The notes below the pieces were generated by a model. The model was not told the origin of the DNA and did no database searches. It worked only from the letters and a program-made list of their open reading frames with translations. This document shows, one piece after another, positions 17,444 through 28,520 of a stretch of 64,000 nucleotides of DNA; positions within the stretch are counted from its first letter, which is position 1, and every line of letters starts with the position of its first letter. The position numbers were made by a program, and so were the translations under genes. The stretch spans positions 930,001 to 994,000 of the forward strand of contig NZ_CP073063.1 in assembly GCF_022654015.1 (NCBI RefSeq), written 5' to 3'. The stretch is from Brevundimonas diminuta (lineage in GTDB: Bacteria > Pseudomonadota > Alphaproteobacteria > Caulobacterales > Caulobacteraceae).

Positions 17444-20083
17444 ATGCGCCGCAATCTTCACCTCAGGACCACTGTGTCCGCCGCCGTCATGGGCGCCGCC
17501 GTCATGGGATTCGCCGGCGTCGCCGCCGCGCAGGAAGCCCCGGCGACCGTCGATGACATCATCGTCACCGCCCAGAAGCGTGAGCAGAGCCTGCAGGACG
17601 TGCCGATCGTGGTCACGACTCTGTCGCAGGAAATCCTGGACGGCGCGGGCGTGCAGGACATCAAGGATCTGCAGATCCTGACGCCGGGCATGACCGTCAC
17701 CTCGACCCAGTCGGAAGCCTCCACCACCGTGCGCATCCGCGGCGCGGGCACCGTCGGCGACAACCCTGGTCTGGAAAGCTCGGTCGGCGTCGTGATCGAC
17801 GGCGTCTATCGCTCGCGCAACTCGGTCGGCTTCGGCGACCTGGGCGAACTGAGCCGCATCGAGGTGCTGAAGGGCCCGCAAGGCACCTTGTTCGGCAAGA
17901 ACACCTCGGCCGGCGTCATCAACATCATCACCGAACGCCCTTCGTTCGACCCGTCGATCTCGGGCGAACTGACCGGCGGCAACTTCGGCGCCATCGGCGG
18001 CTCGGTTTCCGTCACCGGCGGCCTGACCGACCAGGTGGCCGGTCGCCTTTTCGTCGCTCACCGCGAGCGTGACGGCTTCTATGACGTCAACAACGGCGAC
18101 GGTCCCAACACCCGCAACGACGACCAGACCCAGGACTACTGGACCACACGCGGCCAACTGCTGATCCTGCCCAGCGACGACGTCTCGGTGCGCCTGATCG
18201 CCGACTACACCAAGCGCGAGGAATATTGCTGCGTCGCCGTGCAGACGCGCGTCGGTCCGACCCAGGCCTTCATCGCCGCCCTGACCGCGCCGAACGGTCC
18301 GGGCCAGCGTCCGCCGGTCGCCGGCTTCGGCACCGTGCCCTTCTCGCGTCTGGCCTATTCCAACCGCGAGACGCCGCAAGAGATCGAGGACATGGGTCTG
18401 TCGGCGGAAGCGACCATCGACTTCCCCAGCATCAACGCCACCCTGACGTCCCAGACCTCGTGGCGCGACTGGTCGTTCCAGCAGGGGATGGACCTGGACT
18501 ACACCGGCGCCGACATCCTGTACCGCGCCAACGACGGCTCGAACGGCTACGGCGTCGACAACCTGACGCAAGAGTTCCGCCTGGCCGGCACCTCGGACAA
18601 GCTGGACTGGCTGGTCGGTCTGTTCGCCACCAAGGAAGGCGTCTATCGCGACGACAGCTATGTCTATGGCTCGGACTACAACGCCTTCGCCTCCCTGCTG
18701 CTGACGGCGTCCCTGCCAGCGACGGTGGGCGGCCCCAGCCCGTCGCGCCTGGGCTGCTTCACCAATCCGAACGGCTTCCTGGTCGGCACCGCCGGTGCGG
18801 CCGCGGGTCAGCCGCTGTGCGTCATCGGCGCAGTGCCGCCCAGCGCCGCCGCCCCGACCTTCGGCGTCGGCAAGGCCTATGAAGACCACTATTCCCAGAA
18901 GTCGGAATCGGTCGCCGTCTTCACCAACAACACCTACCGGGTGACCGAGGCCTTCGATATCAATCTGGGTCTGCGCTACACCTACGACAGCAAGCGTCTG
19001 TTCGGGATCCAGGACAATCTGGGCACCAACGGCGCGGCCTGCGGCGGCGCCCTGGCCAACCAGAACCCGGCCAACCGCACCGTCTCGCCGATCCCCGGCA
19101 CCGCCAACGTCGCGACGCCGGCCGCTGCGCTCGGCCTGCTGTGCCTGCCCTGGTCCAACCCGCTGTATGACGGTCGTCGGATCCAGGAGAAGTTCAGCGA
19201 CACCGACCTGTCGGGCACGATCAAGGCGTCCTACCGCTTCAACCCGTCGATCATGGTCTATGGCTCGTATGCGCGCGGCTACAAGGGCGCGGGCTACAAT
19301 ATGGACCGGGTGCAGACGGGCGTGACGCCGGACGCCTCGCTGTTCTTCAAGGCCGAGACGGTCGACAGCTATGAAGCGGGCGTCAAGACGACCCTGTTCG
19401 ACCGCACAATGCTGCTGAACGTCACCTACTTCGATCAGAAGTTCGAGAACTTCCAGCTGAACACCTTCCTGGGCACCGCCTTCGTGGTGGAATCGATCCC
19501 GGAACTGACCTCGCGCGGCGTCGACGCCGACATGGTCTGGTTCACCCCGGTCGAGGGCCTGAGCTTCCAAGGTGGCGTGACCTACACCGACGCCAAATAC
19601 GGCCAGTTCGGCGCCGGCGACCTGTCCAGCCCCGGCCGCTTCCCGCAGCTGTCGCTGCTGCCGGGCGCGCGTGCCTCCTTCGCTCCGGAATGGTCGCTGA
19701 CCGGCGCCCTGGCGTTCGATCGCGAACTGGGCGGCGGCCTGCGCGGCGGCTTCAACCTGTCGGCCAAATATTCGACCGAATACAACACCGGCTCGGACCT
19801 GTTGCCGTACAAGAACCAAGACGCCTTCACCGTCGTCAACGGCCGCGTCTCGATCGGTTCGGCCGATGAGCGCTGGACGCTGGAAGTCTGGGGCCAGAAC
19901 CTGCTGGAAGAAGAATACACCCAGGTCGGCTTCGCCGCGCCGCTGCAGGGTACGGCCTTCACCAATACCACAACGCCGCAAGCGAACGGCACCTTCTACA
20001 ATCAGGCCACCGACACGGCGACCTACAACGCCTACCTCGGCGCGCCGCGCACCTACGGCGTGACGCTGAAGGTCAAATACTGA
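17444..20083 (+). CDS. TonB-dependent outer-membrane receptor
   Basis: 879 residues. Signal peptide to ~29 (GVAAAQEAPA), TonB box/plug start DDIIVTAQKREQSLQDVP, plug domain to ~170 with RIEVLKGPQGTLFGKNTSAG, then a 22-strand barrel ending in aromatic YGVTLKVKY. The DIIVTAQKREQ type is the large Caulobacter/Sphingomonad receptor group used for siderophores, vitamins or plant-derived carbohydrates and aromatics; substrate is not deducible. ATG 17444 follows a GGGAGG stretch. A strong intrinsic terminator follows, and neither a sigma/anti-sigma pair nor a catabolic operon is adjacent. Confidence 0.92.
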   Translation: MRRNLHLRTTVSAAVMGAAVMGFAGVAAAQEAPATVDDIIVTAQKREQSLQDVPIVVTTLSQEILDGAGVQDIKDLQILTPGMTVTSTQSEASTTVRIRGAGTVGDNPGLESSVGVVIDGVYRSRNSVGFGDLGELSRIEVLKGPQGTLFGKNTSAGVINIITERPSFDPSISGELTGGNFGAIGGSVSVTGGLTDQVAGRLFVAHRERDGFYDVNNGDGPNTRNDDQTQDYWTTRGQLLILPSDDVSVRLIADYTKREEYCCVAVQTRVGPTQAFIAALTAPNGPGQRPPVAGFGTVPFSRLAYSNRETPQEIEDMGLSAEATIDFPSINATLTSQTSWRDWSFQQGMDLDYTGADILYRANDGSNGYGVDNLTQEFRLAGTSDKLDWLVGLFATKEGVYRDDSYVYGSDYNAFASLLLTASLPATVGGPSPSRLGCFTNPNGFLVGTAGAAAGQPLCVIGAVPPSAAAPTFGVGKAYEDHYSQKSESVAVFTNNTYRVTEAFDINLGLRYTYDSKRLFGIQDNLGTNGAACGGALANQNPANRTVSPIPGTANVATPAAALGLLCLPWSNPLYDGRRIQEKFSDTDLSGTIKASYRFNPSIMVYGSYARGYKGAGYNMDRVQTGVTPDASLFFKAETVDSYEAGVKTTLFDRTMLLNVTYFDQKFENFQLNTFLGTAFVVESIPELTSRGVDADMVWFTPVEGLSFQGGVTYTDAKYGQFGAGDLSSPGRFPQLSLLPGARASFAPEWSLTGALAFDRELGGGLRGGFNLSAKYSTEYNTGSDLLPYKNQDAFTVVNGRVSIGSADERWTLEVWGQNLLEEEYTQVGFAAPLQGTAFTNTTTPQANGTFYNQATDTATYNAYLGAPRTYGVTLKVKY

Positions 20084-20110
20084 TCGCTTAGCCGCAAGGC
20101 TGACCGACGA

Positions 20111-20147
20111 AGGGCCGACCGGGCGACCGGCCGGCCCTTTTTCTTTT
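20111..20147 (+). terminator. Intrinsic terminator of the TonB receptor gene
   Basis: A 12-bp stem with one mismatch (AGGGCCGACCGG / CCGGCCGGCCCT) and GCGA loop, followed by TTTTCTTTT, lies 27 bp after the receptor stop codon. Confidence 0.85.
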
Positions 20148-20310
20148 GCAATGGGGCCTGACGACGCGCGCGACCCGGCGCTGTCGAGACGGGGAGTCGG
20201 CCTTAGTTTTGGCCGATCAACGGGTTCCGGGCGCCGAACAGTTCTGGACGCGGAGCTTAGACTGCCCGATACACGACTTTACCGACGCCCTGCGTCCACT
20301 GAGGAAGCAA

Positions 20311-21294
20311 ATGCGTCACCAGAAGTTTCGTCATCCCGCCTGGCGCGGCTATGCCTTGGCCGTCGTCGCGTGGCTGGTCGCCTTCGGGCTGCGCTATGGC
20401 CTGGCCCACTGGTTTCCGCCGGGTTTTCCCTATCTGACCTTCTTTCCGGCCGTGGTGCTGGTCGCCTACTATGCGGGCCTGCGGCCTGCGATCCTGACGG
20501 CGACCCTGTCGGGCCTGTCGGCGTGGTGGTTCTGGATCGGCCCGCCGGGCTTCGACCTGGGCGTCGCCACCTTCGTCGCCATCGGTTTTTACGCCTTCGT
20601 CGTCGCCGTCGATATCTTCTTCATCGTCGGCATGGACAAGGCCTCGGCCAAGTTGGCGCGCGAGGTCGAGCGCAGCACCGCCCTTGCGGAAAGCCGCGAC
20701 ATCCTGCTCCGAGAAGTGCAGCACCGGGTGTCGAACAACATCCAGATGGTCACCGCCCTGCTGAAGCTGGAGGCGCGCACCACCGTCGATCCGGGCGCGA
20801 AAAAAGCCCTGACCGACGCCTCGGCCCGCACCGGTCTGGTTGCCCGTATCCAGCGCAGTCTGGCCGACGCCGATCAGAAGAAGACGGCCTTCCACGATGT
20901 GGCGCGATCGATCGTCGACGATGCGCTGACGGCGGCCGCGCGAGACGACGTGATCGTCTCCATCTCCGGCGGCGATGTGGTCCTGTCGGCCGAGGAGGCC
21001 ACGCCCGTAGTTCTGATCATGCTGGAATGCGTCAACAACGCGCTGGAGCATGGCTTTCCCGATCGGCCTGGCCGGATCACGATCGATCTGTGCGACGACG
21101 GCGCGGTGCGCACCCTGACCATCGCCGACAACGGCGTGGGCGTCGCCGAGGATACGGCCGCCGAACCGACCAGCCTGGGCCTGCGGATCATCACCGCCCT
21201 GGCCCGCCAGCTGGGCGGAGACTGGTCGCTGCAGCCCTCATCGCCCGGCGCGATCGCGCGCCTGTCCTGGCCCAGCGCGCCCGTCGCGCACTAG
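20311..21294 (+). CDS. HWE/HisKA_2-type histidine kinase with membrane domain
   Basis: 327 residues from ATG 20311, which has GAGGAAG just upstream. The N-terminal ~110 residues hold three or four membrane helices resembling the DUF4118/KdpD membrane module (FPYLTFFPAVVLVAYYAGLRPA). A HisKA_2 domain follows with LLREVQHRVSNNIQMVTALL (His138), then HATPase_c (MLECVNNALEHGF, DNGVGVAED, SLGLRIITALARQLGG). This kinase type often feeds the PhyR/EcfG general stress response or single-domain regulators. No regulator gene is adjacent, so it is an orphan kinase. Confidence 0.85.
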   Translation: MRHQKFRHPAWRGYALAVVAWLVAFGLRYGLAHWFPPGFPYLTFFPAVVLVAYYAGLRPAILTATLSGLSAWWFWIGPPGFDLGVATFVAIGFYAFVVAVDIFFIVGMDKASAKLAREVERSTALAESRDILLREVQHRVSNNIQMVTALLKLEARTTVDPGAKKALTDASARTGLVARIQRSLADADQKKTAFHDVARSIVDDALTAAARDDVIVSISGGDVVLSAEEATPVVLIMLECVNNALEHGFPDRPGRITIDLCDDGAVRTLTIADNGVGVAEDTAAEPTSLGLRIITALARQLGGDWSLQPSSPGAIARLSWPSAPVAH

Positions 21295-21455
21295 AGCGGC
21301 AGATACCGCCCCGCGAAAAAGGTCTCGGTCGAGAAGGCTCCGCGAAGGCATAGGCTCTCCGCGCCATCATTTTCCAGGAATTGGCAGATCGGCTGCGCTT
21401 TCCGCTCAGCCTGTTCCGGTTCGGATCGACGCGGGAAACCTGCCGCCTTTTAGAA

Positions 21456-21488
21456 CCGTCACCCCCGGGCGCTTGCCGAGGGTGACGG
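21456..21488. terminator. Hairpin between convergent kinase and RND genes
   Basis: A perfect 9-bp inverted repeat, CCGTCACCC / GGGTGACGG, lies in the 232-bp gap between two converging genes. There is no clear U-tract on either side, so it is a candidate terminator only. Confidence 0.45.
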
Positions 21489-21526
21489 AGACGGTGACGA
21501 AGGTGCGGTGTGAAAGGCGCCGCGCG

Positions 21527-24500
21527 CTACTCCACCAACGGCCCCTGTCTCGGTTTCGCCAGCTCCCGCTGCCCGGCCGTCTTTCGGCTCAGGATGCGGC
21601 GGCCCCAGCCGGCGATGTCGTCGACGATGGTGAAGATGGCGGGGATGTAGAGCAGGGACAGGAAGGTCGACGAGATCAGTCCACCCAGCACGGCGATGGC
21701 CATGGGCGAGCGGAACTGGACGTCGGCGCCGACCCCAAGGGCGATGGGCACCATGCCGGCGCCCATGGCGAAGGTGGTCATCAGGATCGGCCGGGCGCGC
21801 TTGTGCGCCGCGTCCATGATGGCCTCGTGGCGCGGCATGCCCTCTCGCTCGGCCATGATGACATAATCCACCAGCAGGATGGAGTTCTTGGCCGCGATCC
21901 CCATCAGCATCAGCACCCCGATCAGGGCCGACATGGAGAAGTTGGCGCCGCCGATAGCCAGGGCGATGAAGGCGCCGCCGATGGCCAGCGGCAGGGCCGC
22001 CATGATGGTGATCGGATAGGCGAAGCTTTTGAACAGCAGCGTCAGAACCGCATACATCAGCAGAATGCCAGAGGCGAAGGCGATGGCGAAGCCGGTCAGC
22101 ATCTCCTGAATGAACTCGGCGTCGCCGGCCGGCACCTGACGCACGCCGGCGGGCAGGTTCTTGACCGAGGGTAGGCGGTTGACCGCTGCGCCCGCCGCAC
22201 CGGTGGTGATGCCGTCCAACTCGGCACTGATCGAGGCGATACGCGACCGATCCTGGCGGGTGACGGTGGCGGGACCGGCGCCGAACTGGATATCGGCGAC
22301 GGCGCTGAGCGGAACAGAGGCTCCGCCCGTCGCCGGCACGCGCAGGTTCTCCAGCACGGTCAAATCCTCGCGCGCATCTGCGGTCAGTTGCAGGCGGATC
22401 GGGATCTGGCGGTCGCCGAGATTGTACTTGGGCAGGTTCTGATCCACGTCGCCGATGGTGGCGACCCGCACGGCTTGAGAGATGGCGCCCGCCGAAACGC
22501 CGGCCAGGGCCGCCTCGTCGGGACGTGGCGTGACCAGAATTTCGGGTCGGGCGATGGCGGCCGAGTTGACGACGTTGGCCAGGCCGGGGACGCCGCGCAT
22601 CTCTTCCTCGACCTTTCTCGCCGCTGCGTTCAAGGCGTCGGGATTATCGCTCAGGATCGAGAAGGTGTAGCTGGTGCCATCGCCGGGACCGCCGCCCTGC
22701 TGGGCGATGCCGGCGCGGATGCGGGCGCCGGGGATCTGTTTCAACTCGTCCACCATGGCGCGGGCGAAGGCCTGCTGGCTCAGGTCGCGGTCGCCCTTGG
22801 GGACCATGTCGGCATAGACATTGGCCTGGGTCACGTCCTGACCGCCGATGGCGGCATAGACCGAGATCACCTCGGGACGGTCTTCCAGCCGCTTTGTGAC
22901 CTGCCGAACCACGGCGTCGGTCTGGGCCAGCGTCGCGCCAGGCGGCAGTTCGACCTGGAAGGCGGCGCGGGCGGTATCGCCGGGCGACATGAATTCAAAC
23001 GACATCTTGGCGATGACGGCCGTGGCGATGGAGCCAAACAGAAACAGCACGCCGAGGATCAAAACTTTCCACCGGTTGCCCAGCGACCAGCGCAGCGCCT
23101 TCAGATAGCCGCCCATCCAGAACGGATCGCGATCCTCATGGTTGGCGTGCTTGAGGATGTAGGCCGCCATCAGCGGCGTCAGGGTGCGCGCCACCAGCAG
23201 CGAGAAGGCGACGGAGACGCAGGCGGCCAGCGCGAAGGCCTTGAAGAACTGCCCGATGATGCCGGGCATGAAGCCGACGGGCGCGAAGACGGCGATGATG
23301 GTGGCGGTGGTAGCCACGACCGCCAGACCGATCTCGTCGGCCGCCTCCAGCGAGGCGTTGTAGGGCGGTTTTCCGTCGCGCATGTGGCGCACGATGTTCT
23401 CGATCTCCACGATCGCATCGTCGACCAGGATGCCGATCGTCAGCGACAGGGCCAGCAGGGTCACCACGTTCAGCGACTGGTCCAGCGGGCCCAGGATGGC
23501 GAAGGTCGGGATCAGCGACATCGGCATGGCAATGGCTGCGATGAAGGTCGCCCGCCAGTCGCGCAGGAAGATGAAGACGATGATGACCGCCAGCACGGCG
23601 CCCAGCAGCAGAGCCTCCAGCGAGGCCAGATAGGATTCCTCGATCTGTTCGACGCTGGCGGTGACCTGCTGGATCGTCAGTTCGGGATGGGCGTCGTCGA
23701 GTTTCTTGACCTCCTCGCGGACCCGTTCGGCGACCTTGACCTCGGACGCGGTGCGCGAACGCAGGAAGTTGAAGGTGACGGCTTCCTGGCCGTTGTAGCG
23801 GGCCAGGCGGCGCGGCTCGCTCCACTTGTCCTCGACCGTGCCCAGGTTATCGAGGCGGATGGTCTTGCCGTCGCCCAGGGGGACCAGGGTCTCGCGAAGT
23901 TGCGCCACCGAGGTCGCGGCGCCCAGGGTGCGCACGGCACGCTCGGACCCGGCGATGGTGACGCGGCCGCCCGGCAGATTGTTGTTGACGTTGTTCAACG
24001 CCTGGCTGACCTCGGCGGCGGTGACGCCGTATGCCGCCAGGCGTTGCGGATCCAGTTCGACGCGGATCTCGCGATCCACCCCGCCAGAGCGGTTGACCTC
24101 TCCCACGCCGCCCAGAGCCAGCAAGCTGCGGCTGACCTCGTTGTCGATGAACCAGCTGATCTCTTCCGGCGTCATGGTCGGCGAGCGAACGACATAGGTG
24201 ATCAGGGCGTCGCCGGTGATGTCGATGCGCTGGACCGCTGGCTCCTGCATGTCCTGGGGCAGGGACGCGCGCAGGCCGGTCATGGCGTTGCGCACGTCAT
24301 TGGTGGCGCGGTCGGTGTCGGTGCCCAGCTCGAACTCGATCGTCGTGGTCGAGACGCCGTCGGTGATATTGGACGTGATGTGGCGCACGCCCGAGAGGCC
24401 GGCCAGCGAATCCTCGATCAGTCGCGTGACCTGGACCTCCATTTCCGCCGGGGCCGAGCCGGGGCGGGCGGCCGTGACGGCGACCAGTGGAAAGTCGATG

Positions 24501-24619
24501 TCGGGGTTCTGATTGATCCGCATGCCCATGAAGCCGACCACGCCGCCGAGCGTCAGCAGCAGGAACAGCAGGATGATCGGGATCGGGTTCTTGATCGCCC
24601 AGGACGACATCTGGTTCAT
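21527..24619 (-). CDS. RND multidrug efflux permease (HAE1 family)
   Basis: 1030 residues, normal for an AcrB-type trimeric pump with 12 membrane helices and two large periplasmic loops. It starts MNQMSSWAIKNPIPIILLFL and has TM4 with the proton-relay pair DDAIVEIENIVRHM. It exports drugs or other toxic solutes through a tripartite complex, using proton motive force. The adaptor gene ends 11 bp upstream, forming a two-gene operon; no outer-membrane channel gene is in it, so a TolC-like protein from elsewhere is needed. Confidence 0.93.
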   Translation of the reverse strand: MNQMSSWAIKNPIPIILLFLLLTLGGVVGFMGMRINQNPDIDFPLVAVTAARPGSAPAEMEVQVTRLIEDSLAGLSGVRHITSNITDGVSTTTIEFELGTDTDRATNDVRNAMTGLRASLPQDMQEPAVQRIDITGDALITYVVRSPTMTPEEISWFIDNEVSRSLLALGGVGEVNRSGGVDREIRVELDPQRLAAYGVTAAEVSQALNNVNNNLPGGRVTIAGSERAVRTLGAATSVAQLRETLVPLGDGKTIRLDNLGTVEDKWSEPRRLARYNGQEAVTFNFLRSRTASEVKVAERVREEVKKLDDAHPELTIQQVTASVEQIEESYLASLEALLLGAVLAVIIVFIFLRDWRATFIAAIAMPMSLIPTFAILGPLDQSLNVVTLLALSLTIGILVDDAIVEIENIVRHMRDGKPPYNASLEAADEIGLAVVATTATIIAVFAPVGFMPGIIGQFFKAFALAACVSVAFSLLVARTLTPLMAAYILKHANHEDRDPFWMGGYLKALRWSLGNRWKVLILGVLFLFGSIATAVIAKMSFEFMSPGDTARAAFQVELPPGATLAQTDAVVRQVTKRLEDRPEVISVYAAIGGQDVTQANVYADMVPKGDRDLSQQAFARAMVDELKQIPGARIRAGIAQQGGGPGDGTSYTFSILSDNPDALNAAARKVEEEMRGVPGLANVVNSAAIARPEILVTPRPDEAALAGVSAGAISQAVRVATIGDVDQNLPKYNLGDRQIPIRLQLTADAREDLTVLENLRVPATGGASVPLSAVADIQFGAGPATVTRQDRSRIASISAELDGITTGAAGAAVNRLPSVKNLPAGVRQVPAGDAEFIQEMLTGFAIAFASGILLMYAVLTLLFKSFAYPITIMAALPLAIGGAFIALAIGGANFSMSALIGVLMLMGIAAKNSILLVDYVIMAEREGMPRHEAIMDAAHKRARPILMTTFAMGAGMVPIALGVGADVQFRSPMAIAVLGGLISSTFLSLLYIPAIFTIVDDIAGWGRRILSRKTAGQRELAKPRQGPLVE

Positions 24620-24630
24620 GGTCGTCGGTC

Positions 24631-25764
24631 CTACTTGGTCGCAGGCTGAGCGGCCGGAGCGGGCGCATTGCCCACCGCCTGGGCCACGTTGACGCGGTCG
24701 CCTTCGTTCAGGAAGCCGGCGCCGTCCACCGCGACGCGGACGCCGACATCGACGCCGCTGACCGCCGTCTGGGCCTCGGTGCGCGACAGGATGGTCACGG
24801 GTTGGAAGTGGACGGTGCTGTCGCCCCGGACCACGAAAACGCCGGGCTTGTTGTCGCGATACAGGACCGCGCCGGTCGGCACGGTCGTCGCCGGCTGATC
24901 GCCGACGGCGATGTCGGCGCGGGCGAACATGCCGGGCCGCAGCTGGGCGCCGGGCGCCAGGGAGATGCGGGCCAGGCCCAGGCGGGTGGTGGCGTTGACC
25001 TCGGGCGTGACGATGCGGACCGAGCCGGTGGTCTGGCCCGCCTCGCTGGAGGTGATGGTCGCCGACTGACCGGCGCGGACCAGGGCCAGTTCGGTCTCGG
25101 GCACCTGGGCGTCCAGCTCGAGGCGGCCGTCGCGCACCATGCGGAACAGTTCGGTCCCGGCGGCGATGATCTGGCCCTTGGTGACGCTGCGGCTGACGAT
25201 CAGGCCGCCGACGGGCGCGCGGATGGTCGCCTGCGACAACTGGGTCTGGGTCTGGCTGAGGGCCGCGCGGGCGGCGGCCAGATTGGCGTTCGAGCTGCGC
25301 TGGTTCGCAAGGGCCGTATCCAGCGACGCCTGGCTGAGGAAGCCGCGTTCCTTCAGCTGCTGCGCGCGATCGAGCGCGGCGTTGTCGCGCGCCACATTGG
25401 CCTCGGCCAGCTGCACCTGGGCCTGCTGCTGGCGCAACTGGGCGCGCAGCAGGACGTCGTTCATCTGCACCAGCGGCTGGCCCTGACGCACGTAGGAGCC
25501 TTCGTCCACATAGACGGCGACGGCGGTCAGGCCGCCGGTCTCGGCCGCCACCGGCACCTCTTCCCAGGCGGAGACGGTGCCCGAGGCGGTGACGGTGCGG
25601 TCCAGGCTGGTCTGGGTCACGGTCGCGGCGCTGACGGTCTGGCGCGAGCCGCCTGCGGCCTTTTCGTCCTTCTTTTCCTCGCCATGTCCGCCGCAGCCGG
25701 CCAGCAGCAAGGCCGACAGGGCGACGGCGCCGAAGTTGAAAACGGTTCGGGTCGTCTTGGACAA
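24631..25764 (-). CDS. RND efflux periplasmic adaptor (membrane fusion protein), lipoprotein
   Basis: 377 residues from TTG 25764, chosen because GAGGAAATCCC precedes it and it gives a compact lipoprotein signal (LSALLLAGCGG, lipobox LAGC). Domains in order: barrel-sandwich half (VYVDEGSYVRQGQPLVQM), alpha-hairpin (QLRQQQAQVQLAEANVARDNAALDR, coiled coil ~110-180), second lipoyl half (IRAPVGGLIVSRSVTKGQII), beta-barrel and membrane-proximal domain. It links the inner-membrane pump to the outer-membrane channel. Confidence 0.9.
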   Translation of the reverse strand: MSKTTRTVFNFGAVALSALLLAGCGGHGEEKKDEKAAGGSRQTVSAATVTQTSLDRTVTASGTVSAWEEVPVAAETGGLTAVAVYVDEGSYVRQGQPLVQMNDVLLRAQLRQQQAQVQLAEANVARDNAALDRAQQLKERGFLSQASLDTALANQRSSNANLAAARAALSQTQTQLSQATIRAPVGGLIVSRSVTKGQIIAAGTELFRMVRDGRLELDAQVPETELALVRAGQSATITSSEAGQTTGSVRIVTPEVNATTRLGLARISLAPGAQLRPGMFARADIAVGDQPATTVPTGAVLYRDNKPGVFVVRGDSTVHFQPVTILSRTEAQTAVSGVDVGVRVAVDGAGFLNEGDRVNVAQAVGNAPAPAAQPATK

Positions 25765-25894
25765 GGGATTTCCTCGGTTGCAGGCGAAACGGGTCGCCGG
25801 CTCGCGCCGGTTATCGGGAGGTTTGTTCCATACCGCGTCCGCCAAGCCTTCTCAAACGGCGAAAGGCTTTATTGCCAAGGCTTAATGTGACGCA

Positions 25895-25931
25895 GTTCGG
25901 GACCAGTTCGGCCGTGCGTCTGGTCCCGAAC
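25895..25931. promoter_or_regulatory. 12-bp inverted repeat in the lepA 5' region
   Basis: GTTCGGGACCAG and CTGGTCCCGAAC form a perfect 12-bp inverted repeat with a 13-bp spacer, ending 25 bp before the lepA ATG. It lies in the divergent gap between the efflux operon and lepA. It may be an operator or an mRNA hairpin in the lepA leader; no U-tract follows. Confidence 0.55.
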
Positions 25932-25956
25932 CCTTACGCGTGATAGGGGCGCGCGG

Positions 25957-27765
<1,809 letters not shown>

Positions 27766-27890
27766 TCCCGACACTGTCCAGCAGGGAAACGGGTAGGACG
27801 ACGCGCTTCGCCAGCGCGTGATGCGTCATCGGTAATGACGCCAGCAAGGCTCGAAGCTCATACTTGACAGAAGTGCCGACTTGTCGTTTC

Positions 27891-27908
27891 TTTCTGTCAT
27901 GACAGAAA
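27891..27908. promoter_or_regulatory. Perfect 18-bp palindrome over the start of a MarR/GbsR gene
   Basis: TTTCTGTCATGACAGAAA is exactly self-complementary and covers the ATG at 27899. A TTGACA -35-like hexamer sits at 27864-27869, so the palindrome is downstream of the likely promoter. This is the expected place for an autorepression operator. A partial match (ACAGAAA) occurs at 28496-28502, before the next gene. Confidence 0.65.
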
Positions 27909-28468
27909 TGAGTGACAGATCGCTTCCGTTGGCTGTTGAGCAGATCGTCTTGAGGTGGGGCGATCTGGGCGGCCAGTGGGGCGTCAATCGCTCGGTGGCC
28001 CAAATTCAGGCTCTCCTCTATCTGAGCGAGCGTCCTCTAACGGCAGAAGATATCGCCACGACCCTCGGGTTGGCGCGTTCCAACGTTTCCAACAGTCTTA
28101 AGGAGCTTCTTGCCTGGAAGCTGATCCACCGTGTCCCGGTCTTGGGTGACCGCCGCGATCACTACGAGGCTGAAACAGATCTTTGGCAGATGGCCACCAA
28201 GGTGGCGCAGGGGCGCAAAGCCCGCGAGATTGATCCGATGGTCGCGGCGATCAACGACGCCGTGGCCAGCGTCGACGGACAAGGCGCTGGCGTAAGTGCC
28301 GAGGTGCGGGCGCGGCTGGAGCGCCTGCAGACTTTCGTCAACACAGTCGATGGCTGGTATCAACAGATGTTGGGCGTGCCACCGGAGACGCTGATGCGCT
28401 TGATCCGCATGGGGTCGAAGGTCGTCAGTCTTCTGAAGTTCGTGGGGCCAAAAGATCGCGGCGCATGA
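27899..28468 (+). CDS. GbsR/MarR-family winged-helix transcriptional regulator
   Basis: 189 residues. A winged HTH occupies ~30-95: AQIQALLYLSERPLTAEDIATTLGLARSNVSNSLKELLAWKLIHRV, followed by the wing GDRRDHYEAE. The C-terminal half is helical and probably dimerises. The GbsR subgroup is recognised by the opening ERGDLGGQWGVNR-like segment (RWGDLGGQWGVNRSV). It precedes a membrane/SRPBCC gene by 52 bp on the same strand and probably controls itself and that gene through the palindrome at its start. Base composition is less GC-rich than the flanking lepA. Confidence 0.85.
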   Translation: MTEMSDRSLPLAVEQIVLRWGDLGGQWGVNRSVAQIQALLYLSERPLTAEDIATTLGLARSNVSNSLKELLAWKLIHRVPVLGDRRDHYEAETDLWQMATKVAQGRKAREIDPMVAAINDAVASVDGQGAGVSAEVRARLERLQTFVNTVDGWYQQMLGVPPETLMRLIRMGSKVVSLLKFVGPKDRGA

Positions 28469-28520
28469 TCCATTTGACCTCTCATTTCTCTTTTTACAGA
28501 AATAAACGACGGAGTTCGTG

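Noticed and set aside
17426..19981. Long open frame of 851 codons antisense to the TonB receptor
   Set aside because: Shadow of a high-GC gene: low-complexity Arg/Gly/Val-rich translation without domains, while the plus strand encodes a complete receptor.
22388..24649. 753-codon frame antisense to the RND pump
   Set aside because: Same shadow effect; translation rich in Gly/Asp/Gln repeats with no family, and the pump on the minus strand is complete.
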